A stretch of DNA of 64,000 nucleotides, taken from Paenibacillus sp. FSL H7-0331. GTDB lineage: Bacteria; Bacillota; Bacilli; Paenibacillales; NBRC-103111. Under the pieces are notes generated by a model, which saw only the letters and a list, made by a program, of their open reading frames with translations, had not been told where the DNA came from and searched no databases. Each line of letters begins with the position of its first letter. Position 1 is the first letter of the stretch. The position numbers and the translations under genes were made by a program. The DNA is taken from positions 62,001 through 126,000 of the forward strand of contig NZ_MRTH01000017.1 in NCBI RefSeq assembly GCF_001956045.1, written 5' to 3'. This document shows positions 39,813-49,406 of the stretch, piece after piece.

Positions 39813-42545
39813 TTACTTTCTGTAGGGGGTAGATTCGTGAAACCGCAAACGTAGTGTATGAACCTCAAAGCTTTGAGTAGAAAAGTACAACTCTTGTTCA
39901 TTCATATTCGCTTTCTTCAACAAGCTTAAACCTCTAAGGTCATATTCGAGCAGGTCAGTCAGACAAACCTGGCTTACTTGAGCGGGCAATTGAATCGTTA
40001 CCAGCCTTGGCTTCCCGATCCAATCACGAATTCTCAGAATGTAGCCATCCCCATCTTCAGCTGGTTTAAAGCAGGTCACTGCCATTCCATCCAAGCCGCC
40101 AGGGAGTAGTTCGAGCTGATCATTAACATTGTTGTTACCCGATCGTTCAGCCGGAACCGTAAGTGCTGAGTTCATCGTTTCCTCGGCGGTTTGCCACACA
40201 GACCCTTCCACCCAATCCCCTGCGTGCGGGACTAGCCGATACCGATACTTGAAGCTGCCACCGGTCCATTGCGGGAAGTTCGTCCCCCACCAGTTATTGA
40301 AAATGTTAAAATTCATTTCAGGCTTCTCCGGCACATAATCATGCTCAAAATCCCACATGCCATTGCGACCGATAAAAAATAGCGGAGAATCGAGAGGAAT
40401 GATCGCCATCCCAACCTTGCCATCCGACACATCGACAAAATTTTCACAGCAATTCAGCAAGGTGCTGGAGGAAGGTACAATCTCGGCAAGCGGATCAATG
40501 ACACTGCCCATTTTATTGATACGGTAGCTTGGATTCTTTAATTGCAAAGGAAATAAGATATGACCGGATTCCGCTAAAGGCGTCTCCTCTTTGCCGCTGA
40601 TCTGCCATTCCATATCGACAAAAGGAGAATCCTCCGTCAGCGTTACCGTCCACATGACTTCTCTGGCATTACCATAATCCATAATCGATTCCTGACTATT
40701 CCCGGCTACACACTCCACTTTGACCGCATGCTTTTCCTGTACAAGACGTATATGCCGCAATTCAGTTTGAAAGGAAAGCCGCTTCTGCTGCTCGGGATAA
40801 TCGGTTTTTCCAAAATCATGTACGCCCCAGTCATAGAAGCGGTACGCATATTTTTTGATATAGCTCGTTATTTCCCGATTCGAATAAATGTTATATTCAT
40901 ACTGTCCAAAGCCCTGCGCGGACTCGGTATCCACCCATTCCTTATTCAGACGCTTATCAAACAGGCTAATGATCCATCCGGTTTTTCTATCTATGGTGAC
41001 GACAACAAAAGAGTTCTCGATTACGGCTTGTGTCTCGCTTAAGCTTCCAAATACAAAAGGTTTCTCCGAACCTTCGGCCCCACTATGAACGTTCCCGCTG
41101 CTTGCTACGCATGCTATCGTCTTATATCCAAGTGCCGGTAGGCCCTTAACTTCCACCAACACCCCATTCTCATCGTTAACTACCTTCAGCTGCTCACCGC
41201 TGACAGAATCGATCCAGGTATCAAGTTCATTCGGACTATGCTGCGAATCCGCAGCAATACGAACCCAGGCATCACGCTGCCAGCCAAGGTTATTGTACAC
41301 ACGCAGCTTTCTTTCCGAACCATTATCGGCCGCAGATAAGCTGGTTTGATTCCACTGTGGCTGAACCTGCAGCCTTTCCTCAGCAGCCTGTATGGAGGCT
41401 TCGGCTTTATTGAGGTAATCGATCTGCTCCTGCCAGGACTGCTCCATCAACACATAACGCTCGCTGCGTTTGTCTTCGATAAACTCCGATTTTTCATACC
41501 GCCTCGGGAACTGCCTCGAGAACAAAAATGTTTTGCAATCCAGTCCCCACGTATGCTCCCCAAAATGCAGCGTATATTCATAAGCAGTATCAATAGCTTG
41601 CTTAATCTGCTGCTTATCCTCCAAGCTCAAAGCTTCGTCTGCAACAAGCGAATTCATCGACAGCGCACTCTCTACCGTTGCGATCCGTCCTCTCAGCTCG
41701 CGCACCCGCGATACCTCTCGTGGAGCGGTTCCGACACCATGAATCCATGAATCAGCCATGTCTCCACGAATAACAGGCAGATCGGGATTCCGCGCCAGAA
41801 AGTCTTCGGCAAAATCCGTCAGGCTCCCGATATGCAGTTCAGCCTTGGACCCACTAGCCGCAATGGAAGCTTTCATTTCCTGTATGTAGGAAGCCTCGTG
41901 TGGACCATGATTATCGCTGGTCTGGATCATAGCCAGCCAGATCGGATGCTCCCAGTCCTCGGGAGGCAGTATGCCTGTACCATAAGCCCCTTTGGAGTAA
42001 AACGTGAGCAGCCGCTCGCCATCCGGCCCCTCCCAATAAAATACAGGTGGAACATCAGGTGGTGTTGTAGCGGGATTGCAGCCTAAGTGCAGCACCTTTA
42101 CACCTGCTTTTTTCAATAAAGAAGGCACGATCCAGGTGTGACCCGGCACATCGGTCATTTTGGCATCTTTGGGGCGATAACCGTATTTCTCGCTCAGACC
42201 GCGCGAAACGTACATCCCGCGTATCCATTCCTCCAGCCCGCAAAATTCCGTATGTGTCGTATAAGGGAGCATATGCCATATTAACTGGCGGTTTTCCAGA
42301 AATTGCAAAGCTTTGCGTTGGTCCTGCTCCCCGCTGCCCTCCAAGGATTGCAATAAAGGCCAGGCCGACATAGTCCAAACATATTGTTCATGCTCCTTGT
42401 TGCCATTCGTCTCCTCGCAGATTTGGATCACTTCCTCCAGCATCTCTGTCCGGTATCTGTGGACCACCTCGGATACGAGTCCGGTGAATCCGATATCAAA
42501 ATGTGTTTTGAAAACCACATAAATTTTTTCAAGATTAGTGTTCAT
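39813..42545 (-). CDS. GH38-like glycosidase (DUF5054 family)
   Basis: This 910-residue cytoplasmic protein begins KIYVVFKTHFDIGFTGL, where H and D correspond to the first metal-binding motif of GH38 alpha-mannosidases, in the variant seen in the DUF5054 family. KMTDVPGHTWIVPSLLKKAG and GDMADSWIHGVGTAPREVSR follow in the catalytic half (about 1-400). A large beta-sandwich region follows (about 420-900), with FVVVTIDRKTGWIISLFDK typical of GH38 C-terminal domains. Alpha-mannosidase activity is plausible but not proven for this subgroup. It is the last gene of the LacI operon and lacks a signal peptide. Confidence 0.8.
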   Translation of the reverse strand: MNTNLEKIYVVFKTHFDIGFTGLVSEVVHRYRTEMLEEVIQICEETNGNKEHEQYVWTMSAWPLLQSLEGSGEQDQRKALQFLENRQLIWHMLPYTTHTEFCGLEEWIRGMYVSRGLSEKYGYRPKDAKMTDVPGHTWIVPSLLKKAGVKVLHLGCNPATTPPDVPPVFYWEGPDGERLLTFYSKGAYGTGILPPEDWEHPIWLAMIQTSDNHGPHEASYIQEMKASIAASGSKAELHIGSLTDFAEDFLARNPDLPVIRGDMADSWIHGVGTAPREVSRVRELRGRIATVESALSMNSLVADEALSLEDKQQIKQAIDTAYEYTLHFGEHTWGLDCKTFLFSRQFPRRYEKSEFIEDKRSERYVLMEQSWQEQIDYLNKAEASIQAAEERLQVQPQWNQTSLSAADNGSERKLRVYNNLGWQRDAWVRIAADSQHSPNELDTWIDSVSGEQLKVVNDENGVLVEVKGLPALGYKTIACVASSGNVHSGAEGSEKPFVFGSLSETQAVIENSFVVVTIDRKTGWIISLFDKRLNKEWVDTESAQGFGQYEYNIYSNREITSYIKKYAYRFYDWGVHDFGKTDYPEQQKRLSFQTELRHIRLVQEKHAVKVECVAGNSQESIMDYGNAREVMWTVTLTEDSPFVDMEWQISGKEETPLAESGHILFPLQLKNPSYRINKMGSVIDPLAEIVPSSSTLLNCCENFVDVSDGKVGMAIIPLDSPLFFIGRNGMWDFEHDYVPEKPEMNFNIFNNWWGTNFPQWTGGSFKYRYRLVPHAGDWVEGSVWQTAEETMNSALTVPAERSGNNNVNDQLELLPGGLDGMAVTCFKPAEDGDGYILRIRDWIGKPRLVTIQLPAQVSQVCLTDLLEYDLRGLSLLKKANMNEQELYFSTQSFEVHTLRLRFHESTPYRK

Positions 42546-42599
42546 TGCCTCTGTCTCCTCTACTCCGATATCATCCTTCGTTCCCTGGTTCGGAACAAG

Positions 42600-43424
42600 T
42601 TACTTCCCCTTCCCCTGCATACGAACAGGATCACTCAGCCTCAGCTGTGAAATAATCGGATAATGATCAGAAGGATATACGCCCTGTAGCTGGCGCCGAT
42701 CCACCATCGTTGTCGCCACTTCTATTTCAGGAGAAACAAATATATAGTCGATAGGCTCACCTTCATCGCCACCCTGAAAGGAATGGGCAGTGAGGCCAAT
42801 AGGTCCGGATAATGCTGTGTAAGCATCCTTGAGCCACGTTTGTTTGCCCATATGCTCCACTTCCCCGCGTAAAAACCGAATCGGCCAGTCGCCAGGATGA
42901 CTGTTCATATCTCCCATTACGATTACAGGCAAACCAAACTCGATGTGCTGAGAGTGAAGGGTATCCCATATTAAAGCAGCACCCAGCTTCCGAGCCTGTT
43001 CTCCCATATGGTCCAAATGCGTGTTATATACAATAAACTGCTTGGATGATGCTTTGTGAAGAAAGCTGACCCATGTGCAAATTCGCGGAAGATGACTATC
43101 CCAGCCTATAGAAGCAGGCTCCAAGGGTGACTCCGACAGCCAAAACTGACCTTGATGCTGTACCTCAAGCTCAGTGGTTTTGTAGAATACAGCACAATGC
43201 TCGTTCTCATGCTCACCCATACGACCGTATCCGACCCAGGCATATTCAGGTATACGCTCCTGCAGATCGGTCAGCATCGGATAATAGCCCTCCTGGGTTC
43301 CAACTATGAGCGGACTATGCTCCCGAATCATCTGTGCCACACTATTTACCCGATGGGGCCAAGCCGATTCTCCATCATCAGGTGTATGATATCTTAAATT
43401 AAAAGTCATCACAGTCATATTCAT
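42600..43424 (-). CDS. Endonuclease/exonuclease/phosphatase family hydrolase
   Basis: The 274-residue protein has the EEP fold motifs: MTFNLRYHTPDDGESAW (metal Asn), GTQEGYY (metal Glu), VYNTHLDHMG, VIVMGDMNSHPGD, and the catalytic His-Asp pair SDHYPI. Such proteins cut phosphodiesters, phosphomonoesters or nucleic acid. The DGESAW type is common in Bacillota sugar operons. With no signal peptide and neighbours encoding an importer and glycosidase, a role on a phosphorylated glycan is suggested. Confidence 0.9.
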   Translation of the reverse strand: MNMTVMTFNLRYHTPDDGESAWPHRVNSVAQMIREHSPLIVGTQEGYYPMLTDLQERIPEYAWVGYGRMGEHENEHCAVFYKTTELEVQHQGQFWLSESPLEPASIGWDSHLPRICTWVSFLHKASSKQFIVYNTHLDHMGEQARKLGAALIWDTLHSQHIEFGLPVIVMGDMNSHPGDWPIRFLRGEVEHMGKQTWLKDAYTALSGPIGLTAHSFQGGDEGEPIDYIFVSPEIEVATTMVDRRQLQGVYPSDHYPIISQLRLSDPVRMQGKGK

Positions 43425-43451
43425 ACGGGATTTACCTCGTCGTCATTTATT

Positions 43452-44732
43452 TTAATCAAAATAGATCGGGTTCGACAGCGCTGCCATCCGCATGGTGGTA
43501 TCTACGTTCGGAAATGTTCTCCACACCTCAGCGCGGACGAATCGCCTGCCTGCTGCATCCATCGTAAGCTCCAGTGCACCGTCGATGTTCACGATTACAT
43601 GTTGTTCCAGACCCTTGCTGCTAATAAGCTTCACTTCATCGCCTGCCAAGAGATGCTGGGCTTGCAGCTTCACGATTCCAGCTTCCCCTGCAGGTACCGA
43701 ATTCCCCATTTTGTAGGGTCCGCATTCTAATTGTACAAATGGCCCATCCGGTGCATAGCTAATGGTTACATGGCCCTCATCGATTCCAGCCAATATCCCA
43801 TTTACAGTTTTGGAGGACGCATATACCCACGTACACGGCATCGCATGCTTGACATAAGGATCAGGGCGGTGAACATCACTGCCGCCTATCACATTCAACT
43901 TCCTGCCCGTAATAAGCTGCTGCTGCCACCAGGCCAAAGTGCGTGCATTTCGTTCAGTCCAGGGACCATTCCAAATTTCCACCCAGTCATGATCGACATC
44001 AAAATCCCATTCCCATGGACAATAATCACAATGAGGATGGTTCAATACAATCCTGGCGCCTCGTTCGCGTGCAGTAGCCAGTCTATGGTTCACGTCAGCT
44101 TGACTGCTTACCCGAAAATCATCCAAAGGGTCCGTTACACCAAGGAAATTGCTGTGACCAAAGTTGGTTGTAAACTCCATTCCCGGTATCATCACCAGGC
44201 TGGTGGTGCGTGGATAGGCCAAATTTTGACTGATCGTATTGTGATCCGTCATTGTCATGAAATCGCAGCCCAACTCCTCCATAATGGATGCATTCTCCTC
44301 CAACGTGTAAGTGCCGTCACTGTGCAAACTGTGCATATGCAGGTCACCCTTGAGCCAACGCGGGGTCATCAGGAAAAAGGTAATGGTTACCGTAACCTTG
44401 CAGCCTTCTTGAGGAATCTTATAAGCATTATGCACAACCGCCCATTCACCAGCGTCCAGAGGTCCAGGCAAATATCCCGGTGTTGCCTTCTCCAACCCCA
44501 TATTGAAAAATTTCCGTGCTCCGCCGCTCCACCCTCGGATTCGACTCAGGTCGCGAATTCCTAAATCGATAACCGCAATCTCACCACCGGAAGACTCCAC
44601 CTCATAGCTGACCTGAATCTCTTCCACATGCTGCGGCATCTCAAAAGGAACTTCGATATAGGAGCTCTGCTCCGAATGTTCAACAGTTCTGGTAAATGTA
44701 GCTGTGTGGCTTACTCTGTCCGTTTGGTTCAT
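43452..44732 (-). CDS. PHP-domain metallohydrolase, CehA/McbA-like
   Basis: The 426-residue protein has a beta-sandwich N-terminal domain (about 1-150). The PHP domain follows with KGDLHMHSLHSDGTYTLEE, FMTMTDHNT, VMIPGMEFTTNFG, VLNHPHCDY and IGGSDVHRPDP, which supply the metal ligands. ATG 44732 is preferred; a GTG at 44744 overlaps the ribosome site GGTGGA. CehA/McbA members act as phosphoesterases or ester hydrolases. Adjacent to a second phosphoesterase-type gene, it may work on the same imported compound. Confidence 0.88.
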   Translation of the reverse strand: MNQTDRVSHTATFTRTVEHSEQSSYIEVPFEMPQHVEEIQVSYEVESSGGEIAVIDLGIRDLSRIRGWSGGARKFFNMGLEKATPGYLPGPLDAGEWAVVHNAYKIPQEGCKVTVTITFFLMTPRWLKGDLHMHSLHSDGTYTLEENASIMEELGCDFMTMTDHNTISQNLAYPRTTSLVMIPGMEFTTNFGHSNFLGVTDPLDDFRVSSQADVNHRLATARERGARIVLNHPHCDYCPWEWDFDVDHDWVEIWNGPWTERNARTLAWWQQQLITGRKLNVIGGSDVHRPDPYVKHAMPCTWVYASSKTVNGILAGIDEGHVTISYAPDGPFVQLECGPYKMGNSVPAGEAGIVKLQAQHLLAGDEVKLISSKGLEQHVIVNIDGALELTMDAAGRRFVRAEVWRTFPNVDTTMRMAALSNPIYFD

Positions 44733-44789
44733 ATAGGGTTCCACCGTCTTTCATTATTTGTCTAAAAGTGTGGTACATCCTTTGCAGCT

Positions 44790-45653
44790 CTATTCTTTAT
44801 TAGCACCGACCATAATGCCCTTGACGAAATATTTTTGCACAAATGGATAAATAATGACCAAAGGAAGCAGCGCAATCACAATACCCGCCATCCTGACATT
44901 CGTTGTAATGATGAAATTGCTGGAGGTCGCATCCGTATCAATAATGAGTGCTTTCAAGGCTATCTGCAGTGTATATTTCGCATGATTGTTAATGTAGAGC
45001 AGTGCCGGGGTGAATTGATTCCAACGGCTGACGAACTCAAACAAGGCTACTGTGGCCAGACCTGCCTTCGCTAGCGGTAAATACATCGTCGTAAAAATAC
45101 GGACATCCCCTGCCCCATCCATTCGTGCTGATTCCGACATTTCCAAAGGTACGGTTAAGAAGAAGTTACGCATCAACAATACGCCAAAGCCGGAGATCAA
45201 CCCTGAAAAAATAAGCGCAGATAATGTGTTAAGCAGACCAAGCTCCTTGTTGACGACATACAGTGGGATCATAATCGATTCACTCGGTACCATCATGGTG
45301 ACCAGGATCAACGATACCATCAGCTTTTTACCAGGCAAACGCGGTTGGACGAGTACATAACCTGCCATAGCACACAGAAACACATGCCCAATGGTGCCAA
45401 TCACGGTGACAATGATATTATTGCTGAATGGCTGATAAAGCTGCAGTCGATTCCACACGGTATTAAAGCCTTCAATACTGAATTCTTTGGGCCACAGCAC
45501 AATAGCCGGCTGCATGGAAGCAAAGTTGGTGGAAAATGCCAAGGCGAACGTATTCAGAAAAGGAATGAACATGGTCGCTACAAGAAGAAGCAAAAAAGCG
45601 ATATTCACTACATCGAACAGACGTCCCGACCATCCTTTGGATTCAAGTTTCAT
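44790..45653 (-). CDS. Carbohydrate ABC transporter permease (MalG/YtcP type)
   Basis: This 287-residue six-helix permease has the EAA loop EMSESARMDGAGDVRIFTTM. ATG 45653 is supported by GGAGGAGA 9 nt upstream and is 1 nt after the stop of the preceding permease; an earlier start at 45677 would overlap it and lacks a ribosome site. Its C-terminus FVQKYFVKGIMVGANK is typical of LplC/YtcP permeases. Confidence 0.93.
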   Translation of the reverse strand: MKLESKGWSGRLFDVVNIAFLLLLVATMFIPFLNTFALAFSTNFASMQPAIVLWPKEFSIEGFNTVWNRLQLYQPFSNNIIVTVIGTIGHVFLCAMAGYVLVQPRLPGKKLMVSLILVTMMVPSESIMIPLYVVNKELGLLNTLSALIFSGLISGFGVLLMRNFFLTVPLEMSESARMDGAGDVRIFTTMYLPLAKAGLATVALFEFVSRWNQFTPALLYINNHAKYTLQIALKALIIDTDATSSNFIITTNVRMAGIVIALLPLVIIYPFVQKYFVKGIMVGANKE

Positions 45654-45654
45654 A

Positions 45655-46539
45655 TTATTTGTCTCCTCCGTCATCATAGCGAATGATCAATCGGGTTATA
45701 AAAGTAAGAATTAACGTAGCCAATATAACGATAAAGCCCGCAGCAGTCGCAGTGCCGATATTGAATTCCAGAATACCTTTTTGGAACGTATACATCATAA
45801 TCACATCGACCTTGCTGGCAATCGCTCCATTTCTCATCACAATGATTTGGTCAAACATACGCAGTGCGCTCAGCACATTGAGCATAATAACTACCTTCAT
45901 TGTGGAAGCAAGCGATGGAAGTGTGACGAAACGGACCAACTGCCAACGGTTCGCGCCATCCATTCTGGCCGCTTCATAGAGAGACGGATTGATGGAAACG
46001 ATGGAAGCGAGATATAAAATAACAATGAACCCCATGTCTTTCCAGACGGCGGTAAATACCATAATGGAACGTGCATAGATGGTACTCGACATAAAGCTGA
46101 TCGGTTTGGCGCTTCCAAGCAGTTGGAGTATTTGATTCACGATCCCTGTATCGGGAGACAGCAGCATGATCCACATACCGCCAACAACGACCCATGAGAA
46201 CAAATGAGGTAAATATACGATCATTTGTGTTAATTTCTTAAACCAGACGGACAATACCTCGTTCAATGACAAGGCAAGTATAATCGGCATAATGAATCCG
46301 ATGATGAGCGTAAATCCGCCGATAACCAACGTATTTTGAAAAGCTGTCCAGAATGTGGGGTCTTTCAGAACAAACAAATAATTATCAAAGCCCACAAAAG
46401 GCCGGTTTCCGATTAATCGAAAATTTTGAAAGCTGATGATGAGGCCGCGTACTAACGGATAATACGAAAAAAGAAAAAAGTAAGCCAAAATGGGTATCAT
46501 CATCACATAAAGCGTTCTATACTTCAAGACGGCTTTCAA
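45655..46539 (-). CDS. Carbohydrate ABC transporter permease (LplB type)
   Basis: The 294-residue protein has six helices, an N-terminal YVMMIPILAYFFLFSYYPL segment, and the EAA loop SLYEAARMDGANRWQLVRFV. The start is TTG at 46539 with GGTGG 9 nt upstream. It works with the following permease and the upstream binding protein; no ATPase gene is present, as usual for this class. Confidence 0.93.
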   Translation of the reverse strand: MKAVLKYRTLYVMMIPILAYFFLFSYYPLVRGLIISFQNFRLIGNRPFVGFDNYLFVLKDPTFWTAFQNTLVIGGFTLIIGFIMPIILALSLNEVLSVWFKKLTQMIVYLPHLFSWVVVGGMWIMLLSPDTGIVNQILQLLGSAKPISFMSSTIYARSIMVFTAVWKDMGFIVILYLASIVSINPSLYEAARMDGANRWQLVRFVTLPSLASTMKVVIMLNVLSALRMFDQIIVMRNGAIASKVDVIMMYTFQKGILEFNIGTATAAGFIVILATLILTFITRLIIRYDDGGDK

Positions 46540-46637
46540 AAGTCAGCCACCACCTTATCCGCTTGGTAATTTCAGCCGTATCGGAGGGAGCATTCAAGCG
46601 ATATACTCCCTTCGAACAGCTGAAACTTCATCTTAGA

Positions 46638-48071
46638 TTAGTCGATCAGTTTGCTTGCTTTTAGCTGCTCACGCATCTTTTTAACCGCATCAGCGGCCGA
46701 CATTTCACCGAGAATGGCTTTAAATGAATTTTCATTGATGATCTTCTCGGCATCTGCCCATTTGGCTGGCGTCAGCTCAAGCGTTGCATATTTCACAACC
46801 AGTTCCTGAGCTTCTTTTACCCCTGGCAGCAGACCGAAAGGAGGTTGAACTTTTTTGTTGTACCAGAAAGGGACGCCATGGTCCATCGCATGCTCTTTAC
46901 CTGCTTTAGTAAGCTCGTATTTACCGCCGCTCTCCGTATAATCGTTGTCTTTAATGCCCAGGCTTCCGAGCATAATGCCGTCTTTGGAATGCCACCATTC
47001 AATAAATTCAAATGCTGTTTTCGGATGCTCCGCATTCACCGGAATGACCCATACGTCCGGATCACCGCGACGGATCATATATTTGCCGTTCGCATCTGCA
47101 GCGCCAGGAAGTCCTTTTGCTTCAAATGTGGTTTTGGCGTCCTGCTCTTTTCTTGTATTGTTGAGCATCCCTACCCATGCGTCCCAATAAGTGATCATGC
47201 CTACACGATCCGTCAAAAACAGATTACGCATTTTACCGGTATCGTTGGTCGCAAAGTTAGGATCTAATATGCCTTCTTTATAAAGCTTATTCAGCCACTC
47301 GTAAATCGGGATAGCCGCATCCGTCGAGTACGGCACATCCAGCTTGCCATCCTTCTCCACATAACGCTGCTTCAAGCCCGCTGCACTGAAAATGCCTTGC
47401 AGCTCATACATACCTGCTGTACTTAAACCATAGGTGTCCTTTTTGCCGTTGCCGTCCGGGTCCTGCTCGGTAAATGCTTTTAATACCTTGTAATAGTCAT
47501 CCAATGTTTTGGGTTCCTGCAAATTCAGCTTTTTTAACCAGTCATTACGTACAATCGGCATCGTTCCGCCTTGAAACTTCGTGAACACACCATAAATCTT
47601 GCCGTCTTTCGTCTTGATCTGATCCCATTCACCCGCAGGCAAAACATCGGGATCGGACAATACTTTGGAAGCTTTCACTTGATCTGTAAGAGGAGTCACA
47701 ATACCTTGATCGATAAACAGGTTCATTTTTTCTTTACTGATCTGAAGCAGGTCGAACTTCTCACCCGATGCAATGGCAGCCAACAATTTCTGGTCATAAT
47801 CGGATGCCGGTTTATCCAGCTTCGCTTTAATACCGGTCAGTCGTTCAATCTCTTTCTCGAACAATGTGTTCTCTTCAGGGGTTTTACCACCAATAACGCC
47901 TGACATGATACGGAGAGTTCTGTCTTCTTTTTTGTCATTTCCTTTTGGCGCGTTTGCAGTTGAATTGCCTGTTGACGGTGCTGCAGTGTCGTTTCCGGTA
48001 CAACCTGCCAATAGGGTGCCCAGCAGTGCAATCGCCATCGTTAAACTCATAACTTTCGATTTGGTTATCAT
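46638..48071 (-). CDS. Sugar-binding lipoprotein of the LacI operon
   Basis: This 477-residue precursor has signal peptide MITKSKVMSLTMAIALLGTL and lipobox LLAGC with C24. A Ser/Thr/Asn-rich linker and an LplA-type binding fold follow (NWLKKLNLQEPKTLDDYYKV). TGGGAGG precedes ATG 48071. It is preceded by a cre-like site at 48113-48127 and follows the LacI regulator gene by 81 nt. Confidence 0.92.
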   Translation of the reverse strand: MITKSKVMSLTMAIALLGTLLAGCTGNDTAAPSTGNSTANAPKGNDKKEDRTLRIMSGVIGGKTPEENTLFEKEIERLTGIKAKLDKPASDYDQKLLAAIASGEKFDLLQISKEKMNLFIDQGIVTPLTDQVKASKVLSDPDVLPAGEWDQIKTKDGKIYGVFTKFQGGTMPIVRNDWLKKLNLQEPKTLDDYYKVLKAFTEQDPDGNGKKDTYGLSTAGMYELQGIFSAAGLKQRYVEKDGKLDVPYSTDAAIPIYEWLNKLYKEGILDPNFATNDTGKMRNLFLTDRVGMITYWDAWVGMLNNTRKEQDAKTTFEAKGLPGAADANGKYMIRRGDPDVWVIPVNAEHPKTAFEFIEWWHSKDGIMLGSLGIKDNDYTESGGKYELTKAGKEHAMDHGVPFWYNKKVQPPFGLLPGVKEAQELVVKYATLELTPAKWADAEKIINENSFKAILGEMSAADAVKKMREQLKASKLID

Positions 48072-48112
48072 GATATACCTCCCAGATTATATACAACCTT
48101 TACACAATCTTA

Positions 48113-48127
48113 ATAAAGCGTTTACAT
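48113..48127 (-). promoter_or_regulatory. cre-like site before the binding-protein gene
   Basis: Read on the minus strand ATGTAAACGCTTTAT matches the cre consensus WTGNAANCGNWNNCW with a single mismatch (A for the conserved C). It lies 42-56 nt upstream of the start codon between the LacI gene and the binding-protein gene, so it may be a CcpA site or a site of the local LacI protein. Confidence 0.5.
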
Positions 48128-48152
48128 TTATGACCCGCCTATTGGCGGCCTA

Positions 48153-49163
48153 TTACAGTAACCTGCACGATTCGCGAATGACCAATTTGGCTTCAATGAT
48201 CTTTTGCTCGACGATATCTACATCTTTCATTTTCTCGACTAAAATTTTGGCTGCTTCCGTACCCAGCATTTCTGCGGATAGCTCAACCGAGGTTAACGCA
48301 GGCGTCATTTCCTGTGCCAGAGTAGCATCATTACTTAAGGCTATAAGTGATAGCTCGCCGGGTATATCGATGCCAAGCTCTCTTGCGGCTCTCATGACCC
48401 CTAGTGCTACACGGTCCGTATCTGTAATGATGGCAGTGAATCGATTAGGCTCATAGATGTTCTTAAGTGAAACATAACCATATTCAGTCGGATTGGCATG
48501 CTGCCTTCTCGAATAGTTCATAACGTGTACCTGATCATAGGATTGACCGCTTTGCTGGAAAGCTTCTGCCAGACCGTTCTCCCGGTCAATAGCAACCGTC
48601 ATATCAGCGCTGGAGTTAAGAAATAAAATAGCTGTGTGTCCGAGGTTAATTAAATATTGACCCACCTGCAAGCTTAAGTGTCGGTTATCATTGTCGACAT
48701 AACTAATTTGTTCTTCAATTGGATCTGGACGGCCAATCAATACTAACGGGATACCCATTTGATTGTATCTTTCAATGCGAGGATCCTGCTTTCTCGGGTT
48801 CAGCATAATGACGCCATCCACCGGATCGATGGAAAATTGGGTCGGATCATCGTGCTCAGGAAGCGTGTCTAACAAAAGTCTGTAGCCCTGCTTGGAAAAC
48901 TCTCTTATAACGCCATTGATCATCTGAATCTCGAAACCCGACATTACGCTATCTTTGGATATCGGCATTTTCAAGCCAGCTATCATCGTTTTCTTAATAG
49001 CCAGACTTCGCGCTACATGGCTCGGGTAATACCCTAAACCCTTGGCAACCTCCAGAACTCGTTCAGTTACAGGACGGCTGATGGGTCTTTTTTTGCTGAA
49101 TACACTGGATACCGTTCCCTTGGAAACACCCGCAGCTTTGGCTACGTCATCGATGGTTGCCAT
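48153..49163 (-). CDS. LacI family transcriptional regulator
   Basis: From ATG 49163 the protein has 336 residues. The HTH and hinge are in ATIDDVAKAAGVSKGTVSSV and YYPSHVARSLA; a periplasmic-binding-like sensor domain fills 60-336. GGGGGGATC stands at proper distance before this ATG; an in-frame start at 49238 would lie inside the operator palindromes. Twin palindromes upstream indicate autoregulation. It is the first gene of the operon containing the importer and three hydrolases and should derepress it when the imported sugar is present. Confidence 0.93.
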   Translation of the reverse strand: MATIDDVAKAAGVSKGTVSSVFSKKRPISRPVTERVLEVAKGLGYYPSHVARSLAIKKTMIAGLKMPISKDSVMSGFEIQMINGVIREFSKQGYRLLLDTLPEHDDPTQFSIDPVDGVIMLNPRKQDPRIERYNQMGIPLVLIGRPDPIEEQISYVDNDNRHLSLQVGQYLINLGHTAILFLNSSADMTVAIDRENGLAEAFQQSGQSYDQVHVMNYSRRQHANPTEYGYVSLKNIYEPNRFTAIITDTDRVALGVMRAARELGIDIPGELSLIALSNDATLAQEMTPALTSVELSAEMLGTEAAKILVEKMKDVDIVEQKIIEAKLVIRESCRLL

Positions 49164-49196
49164 TTGATCCCCCCTTTTCACGATTGTTAAGAAATC

Positions 49197-49212
49197 ATTA
49201 AACCGGTTTAAT
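49197..49212. promoter_or_regulatory. LacI operator 1
   Basis: ATTAAACCGGTTTAAT is a perfect 16-bp palindrome with the central CG typical of LacI-family sites, 34 nt upstream of the regulator start codon. Confidence 0.78.
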
Positions 49213-49236
49213 GATTTCCCCAATAAAAACCGATTC

Positions 49237-49252
49237 ATTAAACCGGTTTAAC
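49237..49252. promoter_or_regulatory. LacI operator 2
   Basis: ATTAAACCGGTTTAAC repeats operator 1 with one terminal change. The centres are 40 bp apart, about four helical turns, so both lie on the same face of the DNA and could bind two dimers cooperatively over the promoter. Confidence 0.78.
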
Positions 49253-49341
49253 TTTGATCATGTCATTATTATACAAAGCGTTTTGTTAACTTTCAACCTC
49301 TTTTTGTAAAATACAAGTAAATATTTAGTGAACCCAAGCTT

Positions 49342-49384
49342 AAAGGCCGGTGAATTAACCATAACAATCAGCTTCATCGGCCTC
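49342..49384 (-). terminator. Hairpin after the VWA gene
   Basis: On the minus strand GAGGCCGATGAA and TTCACCGGCCTTT pair over about 12 bp around an 18-nt loop, 23 nt after the VWA stop. The T run is short, so termination strength is uncertain. Confidence 0.6.
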
Positions 49385-49406
49385 TAATCAAGGAATTTTA
49401 CAGGAT

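Noticed and set aside
49271..49290. cre-like palindrome ACAAAGCGTTTTGT upstream of the LacI operators
   Set aside because: Two or more mismatches to the cre consensus and distance from the operators make it too weak to list as a site.
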